A program made the position numbers and the translations under genes. The notes under the pieces were generated by a model, which was given only the letters and a program-made list of their open reading frames with translations, was not told the origin of the DNA and made no database searches. A stretch of DNA of 64,000 nt from JAWLHK01 sp041690355 [NCBI: bacterium] (GTDB lineage: Bacteria > J088 > JAWLBW01): contig JAWLHK010000007.1 of the NCBI GenBank assembly GCA_041690355.1, positions 124,001-188,000 of the forward strand. The letters are read 5' to 3'. Positions 25,691 through 32,463 of this stretch are shown here, in pieces; the stretch's first letter is position 1, and each line of letters starts with the position of its first letter.

Positions 25691-26674
25691 CTACAGTTCC
25701 ATGGCCCGCTCATGCGCCGCCGCTTCGCGGCTGCGCACCTCGCGGACCCGGGCGAGAACCGGCGCCGTATCGGGCGCCTCCATCTCGGACAGCGCTTTCA
25801 GCGCGAAGGCCAGATCGCACCACGCCTCGCCGGCCGCCTGCATCCGCTCGGCGAGGCCGAGCTCGCGCACGCGGGGAACATGCGCTTCGGCTTCGCGGAG
25901 GAAGTCCGCGTACATCAAGCGGAACCCGCCGCCCCCCGTGCCGCGCTTCTCGATGGTCTGGTAGGCGAACCGCGCCGCCCACTGCCAGTCGGGAAGCGCC
26001 GGCCAGGCTTCCGGAAGTTCCGAAATCCAGCGGTCGAGGCCGCCGATGCCGCTCACCGGATTGTCGGCCTGCAGCAGCAGTTCCGCATTGTGCCGGATGG
26101 CCGCCACGATCCGCTCCGGCAGGTCGGCCGGCGCGGCGAGCGAAGCGGGTGCAAAGAAATCCCCCTCGTGCTGAAAGGGGAGCCGGTCCGAATAGCGCGC
26201 GTCCCGCATCTTTTCGAAGGGAACCTCGAGCACATCGGGCCGCTCGGTGTCGGTGACCAGGAAGGTTCCGCGTTCCTCGTCGTATCCCCACACGCCGATG
26301 CAGTGGCCGGGAAAGTGCGTGCTCGAGTTGTAGTAGGGCAGGTAGTAGATGTCGCTGAGCAGGATCGCCGGCCGCCTGTCCGCGAGCGCGTCCTTGAGGT
26401 GCCGCTCGGCGGCAACCGGATCCCGATCGCGTTCCCAGCGGAACGGAACCCCGATGCGCTCGAAGAACTGCTGCTCGAACCCGCCCGAGCGCACGTGCAC
26501 GATGCGGCTCGGATTCATGCCGGGCACCCCGAGATACCAGAGGCCAAGGCCGCTCCCCAGGCCGAAGCAGAACGCCTCGGACCACGGCAGTCCGTGAAAG
26601 TTCACCAGGTCGGCCAGCGACGTGCTGGCGCAGTGGCGGCCGGGGGTGTGGGTCGGAGGGATGAGGTGGCGCAT
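25691..26674 (-). CDS. BtrH-like protein (BtrH_N plus DUF4872-type)
   Basis: A 327-residue protein. From the ATG at 26674 the N-terminus is MRHLIPPTHTPGRHCASTSL, with GRHC(A/S)ST typical of the BtrH_N domain. BtrH in butirosin synthesis transfers an acyl group from a carrier protein to an aminoglycoside. Cys15 is the likely nucleophile, with the downstream His and acidic residues in FPGHCIGVWGYD. The C-terminal half is helical (DUF4872-like). No carrier protein or antibiotic-synthesis genes are nearby, so it is a stand-alone acyltransferase- or protease-like enzyme of unknown substrate. Confidence 0.8.
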   Translation of the reverse strand: MRHLIPPTHTPGRHCASTSLADLVNFHGLPWSEAFCFGLGSGLGLWYLGVPGMNPSRIVHVRSGGFEQQFFERIGVPFRWERDRDPVAAERHLKDALADRRPAILLSDIYYLPYYNSSTHFPGHCIGVWGYDEERGTFLVTDTERPDVLEVPFEKMRDARYSDRLPFQHEGDFFAPASLAAPADLPERIVAAIRHNAELLLQADNPVSGIGGLDRWISELPEAWPALPDWQWAARFAYQTIEKRGTGGGGFRLMYADFLREAEAHVPRVRELGLAERMQAAGEAWCDLAFALKALSEMEAPDTAPVLARVREVRSREAAAHERAMEL

Positions 26675-26685
26675 GGGGGAGGACG

Positions 26686-26713
26686 ATTCCTGATTCCTGA
26701 TTCTTAATTCCTG
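26686..26713. repeat. Heptanucleotide tract (attcctg type), 4 units
   Basis: attcctg, attcctg, attctta, attcctg, 11 bp upstream of the BtrH-like start codon, in the presumed promoter region of that gene. Confidence 0.85.
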
Positions 26714-26792
26714 AGCCGGAAAGGCCAAGGAAGCCAGTCAATTCCATGATCCCGTGAATATGGCCTTCACGCCAGTCTTCGCCCGCCCCGAC

Positions 26793-26820
26793 TTGACGAA
26801 TGGTAGCTACAGTAGCTACC
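26793..26820 (+). promoter_or_regulatory. Promoter with palindromic operator of the toxin-antitoxin pair
   Basis: TTGACG at 26793-26798 is followed by GGTAGCTAC-a-GTAGCTACC (26802-26820), a perfect 9-bp inverted repeat made of two adjacent palindromic GTAGCTAC boxes. The palindrome covers the -35/-10 spacer and ends 8 nt before the antitoxin ATG. This fits autorepression by a Phd-type antitoxin. Confidence 0.75.
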
Positions 26821-26828
26821 TTGGAATC

Positions 26829-27146
26829 ATGAAAGCTGTCGGCATCAAGAACCTGAAAAACAACCTGAGCCGTTACCTGAACCTGGTGCGCGAGGGCGAA
26901 ATCGTCTACGTGACCGATCGGGACGAGATCATCGCCGAAATCCATAAGCCGGTGTCGGCACCGACCCGCGTGATTTCCCGGTGGGATGCCTTTCTGAATG
27001 AGCTCGAACGTAAGGGGAGCGTCGTCCGGGCCAGACGCACGGAGTCGACCATCGATGAGGACATGAAGCGGCTGACTTTGAAGCGACCGGCCGGAAGCCC
27101 TACGCTCGAGGAATTGCTTGAAGAAACCCGGGAAGATCGCTTCTGA
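26829..27146 (+). CDS. Phd/YefM-type antitoxin
   Basis: A 105-residue protein. The N-terminus (MKAVGIKNLKNNLSRYLNLV, then EIVYVTDRDEIIAEI) is the Phd/YefM DNA-binding fold. The C-terminal half is charged and probably disordered until it wraps the toxin. The ATG at 26829 was chosen over the upstream frame because it follows the operator and matches the family N-terminus. It overlaps the toxin gene by one base (TGATG). It probably neutralises the PIN toxin and represses its own promoter through the GTAGCTAC palindrome. Its third-position GC is lower than in neighbours, consistent with transfer. Confidence 0.9.
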   Translation: MKAVGIKNLKNNLSRYLNLVREGEIVYVTDRDEIIAEIHKPVSAPTRVISRWDAFLNELERKGSVVRARRTESTIDEDMKRLTLKRPAGSPTLEELLEETREDRF

Positions 27147-27586
27147 TGACGGTCGCCTATTTCGACGCCGGAGTTCTGCTTTCGATCCTTCTGAACGAGC
27201 GTTCAGCGGCGGATGCGCGTTCACTGTGGCTGCATTATCCGCAACGTGTGTCCTCGATCCTTTTTGAAGCGGAATGCCTGACGACGCTGCGAAGGGCGGC
27301 ACCGTCAGTCGGAAGAAAAAAGGCTGCCAGCGATTGGCTCCGGGAAAAGTCCGCTTTTCTTGCCGAACGAATGCAGGAAATCACGGTTCAGCACGTCGAC
27401 AGCAATGTTCTGTCCCGCCTCCGGGACGAACCTGCGCTTGGCGCATGCCGTACGTTCGACGCCGTTCACCTGGCGACGGCCCTGTACTTCCGGGAGCGCA
27501 CGGACGATGGGCTCGTCTTGATCTCGCTGGATAAGCGGATGCGAGAGACGGCTGCTCTGTTCAAATTTCCCATCCTTCCTGCCTGA
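27146..27586 (+). CDS. PIN-domain ribonuclease toxin (VapC-like)
   Basis: A 146-residue PIN-domain protein. Acidic catalytic residues expected for the family are visible: Asp in AYFDAGVLL (residue 7), Glu in LFEAEC (about 42), Asp in TFDAVHLATAL (about 108) and Asp in LISLDKRM (about 130). The family cleaves RNA, often tRNA or rRNA, with Mg2+. It is paired and translationally coupled with a Phd-type antitoxin, a common VapBC variant. The module lies next to heptamer tracts and has lower GC than its surroundings. Confidence 0.9.
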   Translation: MTVAYFDAGVLLSILLNERSAADARSLWLHYPQRVSSILFEAECLTTLRRAAPSVGRKKAASDWLREKSAFLAERMQEITVQHVDSNVLSRLRDEPALGACRTFDAVHLATALYFRERTDDGLVLISLDKRMRETAALFKFPILPA

Positions 27587-27667
27587 CCATTCTCACGAAG
27601 CCTCCTGCTCCCGGGGGCCCGCCCTGTGGACGCTCTGCCCGGCGGTGCGCTATGCTTTAGGATCCGT

Positions 27668-28720
27668 ATGACAAACAAAGCCATTCAACGCGCGTTCTTT
27701 CTCGGCCTCGTCCTGCTGACGACGGTCGGCTTTCTCTGGCTCATCAACGACTACCTGGAACCGGTGTTCTGGGCGGCCGTCATGGCCATCCTGTTCTACC
27801 CCGTGCAGCGCCGCTGGCTGGGGGTGACGGGCAATCGGCCCTCGGCCGCCGCCGGGCTCTCCATCCTGACGGTCGTTCTCATCGTGCTCATCCCGCTTTT
27901 CTTTGTCGGGCTGGCGGTCACCAACGAGTCGATCAACTTCTATGAGCGCCTGTCGCAGGGAGACCTGCGCGACACGCCGGCCGCGGTGCTCGAGCGCCTT
28001 CGCCCGGCGCTCGAACGGCTCGAGCAGGTCTCCGACCGGTTCCGCATCGACGAGCAGGAGATCACGACGCGCGTTTCGCAGGGGGTCGTGCAGCTGAGTC
28101 AAGGGCTCGCGGGGCGCGCCGTCGCCATCGGACAGAACGCGGTGCGCTTCACAATCGCGCTCTTCGTGATGCTCTACGTGCTCTTTTTCTTCCTGCGCGG
28201 GGGGCCGGCGATCATCGACAAGCTGATTCGCGTGCTTCCCCTCGGCGACATCCGGGAGCGCCGCCTGTTCGCAAAGTTTGAAGAGGTTTCGCGCGCGACC
28301 ATCAAGGGGACGCTCGTCATCGGCATCGTCCAGGGTGCGCTCGGCGGCATTCTCTTTCTCATCGCCGGCGTCACGGCCCCGGTCTTCTGGGCCGTCATCA
28401 TGACGATTCTTTCGATCATTCCGGCCGTGGGCGCGGGCCTCATCTGGGCGCCGGCGGGGATCATCCTGCTGCTGACCGGCAAGATGTGGCAGGGGGTGCT
28501 CGTGCTGACTGCAGGCGCGCTCATCATCGGGCTGGTCGACAACCTGCTGCGCCCCAAGCTCGTCGGCAAAGATACGCAGATGCCCGACGCGCTCGTGCTC
28601 CTCTCCACCCTGGGCGGCCTGGCCGTCTTCGGCATCTCGGGCTTCGTCATCGGCCCGATCATCGCCGCCTTCTTCCTCGTCGTGTGGGATATGTTCGAGG
28701 AAGAGTTCAACCGGGAGTAG
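27668..28720 (+). CDS. AI-2E-family (PerM/YdiK-like) membrane transporter
   Basis: A 350-residue inner-membrane protein with about eight helices: two near the N-terminus (8-45), one at 60-80, a charged periplasmic-type region (85-155), then helices to the C-terminus. Family segments include FFLRGGP, VIGIVQGALGGILFLI, SIIPAVGAGLIWAPAGIILL and the terminal GPIIAAFFLVVWDMF. Members export autoinducer-2 or act as Na+/H+ antiporters; which applies here is unknown. The palindromic element copy B starts 2 bp after its stop. Confidence 0.9.
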   Translation: MTNKAIQRAFFLGLVLLTTVGFLWLINDYLEPVFWAAVMAILFYPVQRRWLGVTGNRPSAAAGLSILTVVLIVLIPLFFVGLAVTNESINFYERLSQGDLRDTPAAVLERLRPALERLEQVSDRFRIDEQEITTRVSQGVVQLSQGLAGRAVAIGQNAVRFTIALFVMLYVLFFFLRGGPAIIDKLIRVLPLGDIRERRLFAKFEEVSRATIKGTLVIGIVQGALGGILFLIAGVTAPVFWAVIMTILSIIPAVGAGLIWAPAGIILLLTGKMWQGVLVLTAGALIIGLVDNLLRPKLVGKDTQMPDALVLLSTLGGLAVFGISGFVIGPIIAAFFLVVWDMFEEEFNRE

Positions 28721-28722
28721 GC

Positions 28723-28783
28723 GCACCACCTCCCGCCTGCGCTGCCGCGCATGGCGCCCTCCTCCTCCAGCGAGGAGGAGGGG
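28723..28783 (-). repeat. Two-hairpin palindromic element, copy B
   Basis: In minus orientation: stem I CCCTCCTCCTC/GAGGAGGAGGG (11 bp, 28757-28782), stem II TGCGC/GCGCA (28738-28751), then GGCGGGAGGTGGTGC ending at 28723. It lies 2 bp after the permease stop and 55 bp before the DUF559 gene, with stem I facing that gene. Confidence 0.9.
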
Positions 28784-28838
28784 ATAGTATCACCAGGGGG
28801 TACCTTGGTTGACTCAGGTGTGATATGTTCGCCATGTC

Positions 28839-29210
28839 ATGGGGAACATCTTCAACCGCCGGGTGTGGAAAGAGAAGCGGCAGCGGCTGCGCAATCGAGC
28901 GACTCGCGAAGAGCGAATTCTCTGGCAATACCTGCGCGGGCGTGGCGTGGGAGATGCCAAATTCCGTAGGCAGGCGAGCATCGGCCCCTACATCGTCGAC
29001 TTTTATTGTCCGGCGCACAGGCTGGCGATTGAGCTCGATGGCGGTCAACATGGCCAGGAAAGCGCCAAAGCCTACGACGGGATCCGCACCGACTACCTGT
29101 CGTCACTCGGGATCCGAGTCCTGCGATTTCCCAACGCAATGATCCGCGATCGTCTTGAAGAAGTCCGGGTTACAATCGCGGCTTCCATAGCACCACAATC
29201 TGCACCTTGA
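28839..29210 (+). CDS. DUF559 (Vsr-like) endonuclease-fold protein
   Basis: A 123-residue protein of the DUF559 family, related to very-short-patch-repair and other PD-(D/E)XK nucleases. Visible core: ATREERILWQYLR, then KFRRQASIGPYIVDFYC, AIELDGGQH and RVLRFPN. The Glu at 17-18, the Asp in VDFY, and Glu and Asp in IELDGGQH are the likely metal-binding residues. TATGTT ends 9 nt before the ATG. It is bracketed by inverted copies B and C of the palindromic element, with stem I of each facing the gene, and copy C begins at the base after its stop. Codon use is less GC-rich than in neighbours. Confidence 0.9.
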   Translation: MGNIFNRRVWKEKRQRLRNRATREERILWQYLRGRGVGDAKFRRQASIGPYIVDFYCPAHRLAIELDGGQHGQESAKAYDGIRTDYLSSLGIRVLRFPNAMIRDRLEEVRVTIAASIAPQSAP

Positions 29211-29297
29211 ACCCTCCTCCTCGCTGGAGGAGGAGGGTCCGGGCGGGTCGATCCCGCCCGGGGGAGGTGGTTGCCGGCAGCCCGGGGGAGGTGGTGC
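29211..29297 (+). repeat. Two-hairpin palindromic element, copy C
   Basis: Stem I is ACCCTCCTCCTC/GAGGAGGAGGGT (12 bp, 29211-29238). Stem II is CCGGGCGGG/CCCGCCCGG (29239-29261). It is followed by GGGGGAGGTGGT, then a partial second copy of cccgggggaggtggt (29281-29295). The element fills the whole space between the stop of DUF559 and the convergent stop of the SGNH gene at 29302. Confidence 0.9.
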
Positions 29298-29301
29298 CTC
29301 T

Positions 29302-30765
29302 TCAATCGCTCGGGCACTTCTCCTTCGTCAGCCCGTACGCCGCCAGCTTTGACGGCGTGAGCGGATCGTCCTCGGCAACCGCATCGAGATCGACGGGCGG
29401 AATCGACGTACCCAACGCCTTGTTCATGTGCTCGAGGAAAAGGTTCGCGAGCACGGCGTAGCCGACCTTCGTGAGGTGAAGACCATCGAGGCTGATGAAG
29501 CCGCCGAAGTTGTCGACGGTGAACTCCTCGCCGTTGATGACCATCCCCTCGCGGTACATCCGGTCGAGCGTTTCGGAGAACGGAACCACGACCGCGCGCG
29601 GATACTTCGCGGACTCTTCCTTGAGAATCGCATTGAGCTCGGCCACGCGGTCGCGTACGCTCTGGATGCCCGCGTCGACCTCCTCGGGCGTGTGTCCGCG
29701 GGCAATCAGATTCCGCCGCCGGATGCGGGAATCCGGAATGAGCGTGATGTCGGGGAGATCGGCAAAAAAGACCCAGGTGTCCGGGCCGAGCCGCGAGAAC
29801 AACTCGCGGTAGTTCGTGCGGAAGTATTCGTCGTCGGCGATGCGCGAGCCGTCGAACATGCTCCCCCACAGCGCGGGGAGCACGTCGTTTCCTGTCAGGT
29901 CGACCGCCATGACGAGCGTCGGCTTGCGCTCTGCCACGTAGTCGAGCTCGCTCCCCTGGCGCGGGCGCTGCAGGATACCGACCCAGTCGACGAACGGATC
30001 GTAAACGAGATGCTCCAGGAGGACGACAGCTTTCTGCTCCTGCGTGATCGCGCCGTTCACGACGCCGCCGATGACCGAACCGCCGACCGCTGCGTTGCGC
30101 ACCTCGATGGTTGGGTCGATGCGCAGCCCCCACGGCTGCAGGCGACCGGTGTAAGCCTGGAACCCTTCCAGGGCATGATCAAGCTGCGCCACGAGGCGCT
30201 GGTCTGAGCCCTGCACCGAACAGGTTCCCTCGAAATCGGCCGGATGGGTCTCTGGAATATACCCCTGCTTCGTGAGCGGCAGCGGGAAATAGGCGCCGAC
30301 CGCTCGCGCCACCTGGGCGCTCGGAGCGTGCATCTGGCCGTCGGGGCCGAAGCTGTTGTTGATGACCCCCTGGCCGAAGCTCGCGCCGATGCTGAACATG
30401 CGCTCGAAGGCCGGATGCGGAATCGGCTTCACGGTCAGCGCGTCGGCAATGCGGAAAGATTTTCCCGCGGCGCGCACGTCGATGTCGGCGGTGGCGTCGG
30501 GCGAACCCTGCCAGCGGAAGGTCACCGTCGTGGGCGACTCGAGGGTGAGATCGTAGACGGCATTTCCCGCAATCGTGATTTCGGGGGACCCGCCGAAGAT
30601 CGGCTCTGCCGCCTTCACGCGCAGCAGCTCGTGACCGAAGGCGCTCACGGTCTTCGGTTCCACAATGGCCGAAACGATCTGCGGTCCGCCCGCGGGGGCG
30701 GCCGAATCCTCGGTGCTGCAGGCGGCCAGCAGAGCGGCCATGACTAAAAGGGGCAGGTACTTCAT
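29302..30765 (-). CDS. SGNH/GDSL-type lipoprotein hydrolase
   Basis: A 487-residue protein. The ATG at 30765 gives a lipoprotein signal ending LLAAC (Cys16 or nearby). An N-terminal beta domain of about 100 residues precedes the SGNH fold: block I SIGASFGQG (Ser nucleophile), block III VDLTGNDVLP, block V SLDGLHLTKVGY with the catalytic Asp-x-x-His. It is probably an esterase or lipase anchored outside the inner membrane; the substrate is unknown. TACCAT ends 7 nt before the ATG, suggesting leaderless initiation. It is convergent with DUF559, separated only by element copy C. Confidence 0.85.
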   Translation of the reverse strand: MKYLPLLVMAALLAACSTEDSAAPAGGPQIVSAIVEPKTVSAFGHELLRVKAAEPIFGGSPEITIAGNAVYDLTLESPTTVTFRWQGSPDATADIDVRAAGKSFRIADALTVKPIPHPAFERMFSIGASFGQGVINNSFGPDGQMHAPSAQVARAVGAYFPLPLTKQGYIPETHPADFEGTCSVQGSDQRLVAQLDHALEGFQAYTGRLQPWGLRIDPTIEVRNAAVGGSVIGGVVNGAITQEQKAVVLLEHLVYDPFVDWVGILQRPRQGSELDYVAERKPTLVMAVDLTGNDVLPALWGSMFDGSRIADDEYFRTNYRELFSRLGPDTWVFFADLPDITLIPDSRIRRRNLIARGHTPEEVDAGIQSVRDRVAELNAILKEESAKYPRAVVVPFSETLDRMYREGMVINGEEFTVDNFGGFISLDGLHLTKVGYAVLANLFLEHMNKALGTSIPPVDLDAVAEDDPLTPSKLAAYGLTKEKCPSD

Positions 30766-30890
30766 GCCCGTTATGGTACCAAGGCATGGAGGTGGCCGCC
30801 CGATGGGCAACCGCACGGCCCTCGGCCTTCGTCAGGCGGCGGCTGGCGGAGAATCCTCTTGTGGTCTCGGCAAATCTTGGTTCACCTCAC

Positions 30891-30950
30891 CCCTCCTCCT
30901 CGTTGGAGGAGGAGGGCGCCATGCGCGCCAGCGCAGGCGGGAGGTGGTGC
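30891..30950 (+). repeat. Two-hairpin palindromic element, copy D
   Basis: Stem I is CCCTCCTCCTC/GAGGAGGAGGG (11 bp, loop gttg). Stem II is TGCGC/GCGCA (30922-30935). It ends GGCGGGAGGTGGTGC at 30950, where the last base is also the first base of the stop triplet of the next minus-strand gene. It is nearly identical to copy B. Confidence 0.9.
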
Positions 30951-31210
30951 TACCCGCGCGCCTTCTCCTCGGCCTCGAGCCTGTCGAGGTGCGCGAGCAT
31001 GTTCTTTACAAGCTCGGGCTCGTCGCCGTAGAAGCGGCGCAGCAGATGACGCCGCTTGTCCCACTCCGTCGCGCCGGGAGGAAGGCTGGCCAGCACGAAC
31101 GCGCGCGCGGTTTCGAACATGTCGGTCCCCATGAGGAACCGTTCTTCGGGCGTGCGCTCCATCATCATCTTGAAGACGAGGGCCTCGATTTCGGGAGACG
31201 TATCCTTCAT
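30950..31210 (-). CDS. Small helical protein paired with a nucleotidyltransferase
   Basis: An 86-residue charged protein predicted to be all-helical (SPEIEALVFKMMMERTPEER, then MFETARAFVLASLPPG and a C-terminal HLDRLEAEEKARG). Its start overlaps the stop of the upstream nucleotidyltransferase by 4 nt (ATGA), so the two are translationally coupled. From memory, similar small proteins with a 'MF.TAR..V.ASLP' core often lie beside nucleotidyltransferases of this type, which suggests a two-component module, perhaps toxin-antitoxin-like; that is inference. Its stop codon overlaps palindromic element copy D. Confidence 0.75.
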   Translation of the reverse strand: MKDTSPEIEALVFKMMMERTPEERFLMGTDMFETARAFVLASLPPGATEWDKRRHLLRRFYGDEPELVKNMLAHLDRLEAEEKARG

Positions 31211-31758
31211 GAAGCAAGCTCCTTCCGCAGCGCATGCAGGCGCGCATCTACGCCGAGGCGAGCGGCCCAGGATTCCAGATACTCCGCATCGGTTCCCGTC
31301 TGAAGCAACGCGCGAATGTCCCGGGCCTGCACCTCAGAGGCCGAGTCTGCCGACCAGAGGAGTTTCGAAAGGATGAGGTCCTCCTTGGACACCACCCACG
31401 CTTCGAAGCCGTTGACGCGAAGGCGGACCCGCCGGTTGAATTCAAGCCGGCGGTATTCATCCGGCTTGCGGATGATCATGTCGACCTTCACGATGCTCGT
31501 ATTGTGGATGAGATTGAAGAGGCTGCGACGAGTGATCGCCTCGGATACCGCTTCGGCGCTCACGTAGTAGGCGTCGCCGAAGAGTGCCTCCACCCGCTGC
31601 ACGCTGTCTGCGGAAAGCTCGACGACGATATCGATATCCCGGGTCATGCGGGGCTGCGCATAAGCGTTCAGCGCCATGGAACCGGTCAGCATATAGGGAA
31701 TCCCCGCGGAATCCAGCCGCGAGGCGACGTCGCGGAGAACGTCGAGTTCGGCACTCAT
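31207..31758 (-). CDS. Nucleotidyltransferase-fold protein
   Basis: A 183-residue protein with the core of the NTase superfamily. YMLTGSMALNAY (Gly26-Ser27) is followed 14 residues later by TRDIDIVVE with Asp41 and Asp43 as predicted metal ligands. The rest resembles the AbiEii/DUF6036 group (EAWVVSKEDLILSKLLW helix). The family includes toxins and abortive-infection proteins that transfer nucleotides to tRNA or other targets. TACACT ends 6 nt before the ATG, suggesting leaderless initiation. It is coupled to the 86-residue gene downstream. Confidence 0.85.
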   Translation of the reverse strand: MSAELDVLRDVASRLDSAGIPYMLTGSMALNAYAQPRMTRDIDIVVELSADSVQRVEALFGDAYYVSAEAVSEAITRRSLFNLIHNTSIVKVDMIIRKPDEYRRLEFNRRVRLRVNGFEAWVVSKEDLILSKLLWSADSASEVQARDIRALLQTGTDAEYLESWAARLGVDARLHALRKELAS

Positions 31759-31793
31759 GGATACAGTGTAACGAGGCGCGATCGCGCAAACAA

Positions 31794-31823
31794 AAAAAGG
31801 ACTTCCTTGCGGAAGTCCTTTTT
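31794..31823 (-). terminator. Terminator downstream of tRNA-Arg
   Basis: AAAAAGGACTTCC pairs with GGAAGTCCTTTTT around a 4-nt loop. A and T runs on both sides let it work in either direction. It separates the tRNA-Arg transcript from the nucleotidyltransferase gene. Confidence 0.9.
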
Positions 31824-31829
31824 CAAAAT

Positions 31830-31906
31830 TGGTGGGCCCGAAGAGATTCGAACTCCTGACCCTCAGATTCGTAGTCTGATGCTCTATCCAACTGAGCTAC
31901 GGGCCC
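31830..31906 (-). tRNA. tRNA-Arg (anticodon ACG)
   Basis: Read on the minus strand: acceptor GGGCCCG/CGGGCCC, D-arm GCTCAGTTGGATAGAGC, anticodon stem TCAGA/TCTGA with loop CTACGAA, T-arm with GTTCGAATC, and an encoded CCA end at 31830-31832. The ACG anticodon is normally deaminated to ICG by TadA. Confidence 0.97.
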
Positions 31907-32021
31907 ACGCGAAATATGTAATTGATCAGTATACCATCCCACGCCGCTCTTGAGAAGGGGTTTCCCTCTTTATTGCTTTGCGTCTGGTGGCTGAAGATTT
32001 GACGATCTCTGGAGTGGCAGG

Positions 32022-32067
32022 CGATTGACGGCTTCGAAAAATCGTCAATCGTCAATCGTAAATCGTC
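32022..32067. repeat. Heptamer tract with inverted arm between two tRNAs
   Basis: aatcgtc, aatcgtc, aatcgta, aatcgtc at 32040-32067. CGATTGAC at 32022-32029 is the exact reverse complement of GTCAATCG at 32044-32051, so the DNA can fold back on itself. Confidence 0.8.
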
Positions 32068-32082
32068 AATTCCGGTGAATAC

Positions 32083-32172
32083 TGGCGGAGAGGGAGGGAT
32101 TCGAACCCTCGATACGGTTTCCCGTATGCAGGTTTAGCAAACCTGTGCCTTCAGCCACTCGGCCACCTCTCC
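32083..32172 (-). tRNA. tRNA-Ser (anticodon GCT)
   Basis: 90 nt with a long variable arm (CATACGGGAAACCGTATC), anticodon stem CAGGT/ACCTG with loop TTGCTAA, acceptor GGAGAGG/CCTCTCC, and an encoded CCA. Confidence 0.97.
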
Positions 32173-32218
32173 TGAAAGCGTATTCATTTGTCTCCGACCG
32201 CCCCCGGACCAGGAAAAC

Positions 32219-32306
32219 TGGCGGAGGGGGTGGGATTCGAACCCACGGTACCTTTCGGTACAACGGTTTTCAAGACCGCCGCCTTAAACCGCTCGGCCAC
32301 CCCTCC
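32219..32306 (-). tRNA. tRNA-Ser (anticodon TGA)
   Basis: 88 nt with acceptor GGAGGGG/CCCCTCC, anticodon loop CTTGAAA, variable arm TGTACCGAAAGGTACCG, and an encoded CCA. It lies immediately downstream of serS on the same strand, so tRNA-Ser and seryl-tRNA synthetase are neighbours. Confidence 0.97.
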
Positions 32307-32463
32307 CGAATCCCCGATCGCGGAGCGACCGCAAAGAGATCAATTATACCGGCCGGCGGCCCTTTCCGCAAAGACCGTGAAGCCCGACAGGGGGAATCCA
32401 TGCCTGCCTCGGCCTCCCCTTTTTTCGGGTCCCCCCTCGGCGGACGACAGGGGGCCGGCGCGG

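Noticed and set aside
28723-29297. A classical insertion sequence around DUF559
   Set aside because: No transposase and no target-site duplication could be identified, so it is reported as a nuclease-repeat association instead.
31830-32306. A tRNA-targeted integrated element
   Set aside because: The tRNAs are intact, closely spaced and next to serS, with no integrase and no duplicated tRNA 3' ends nearby.
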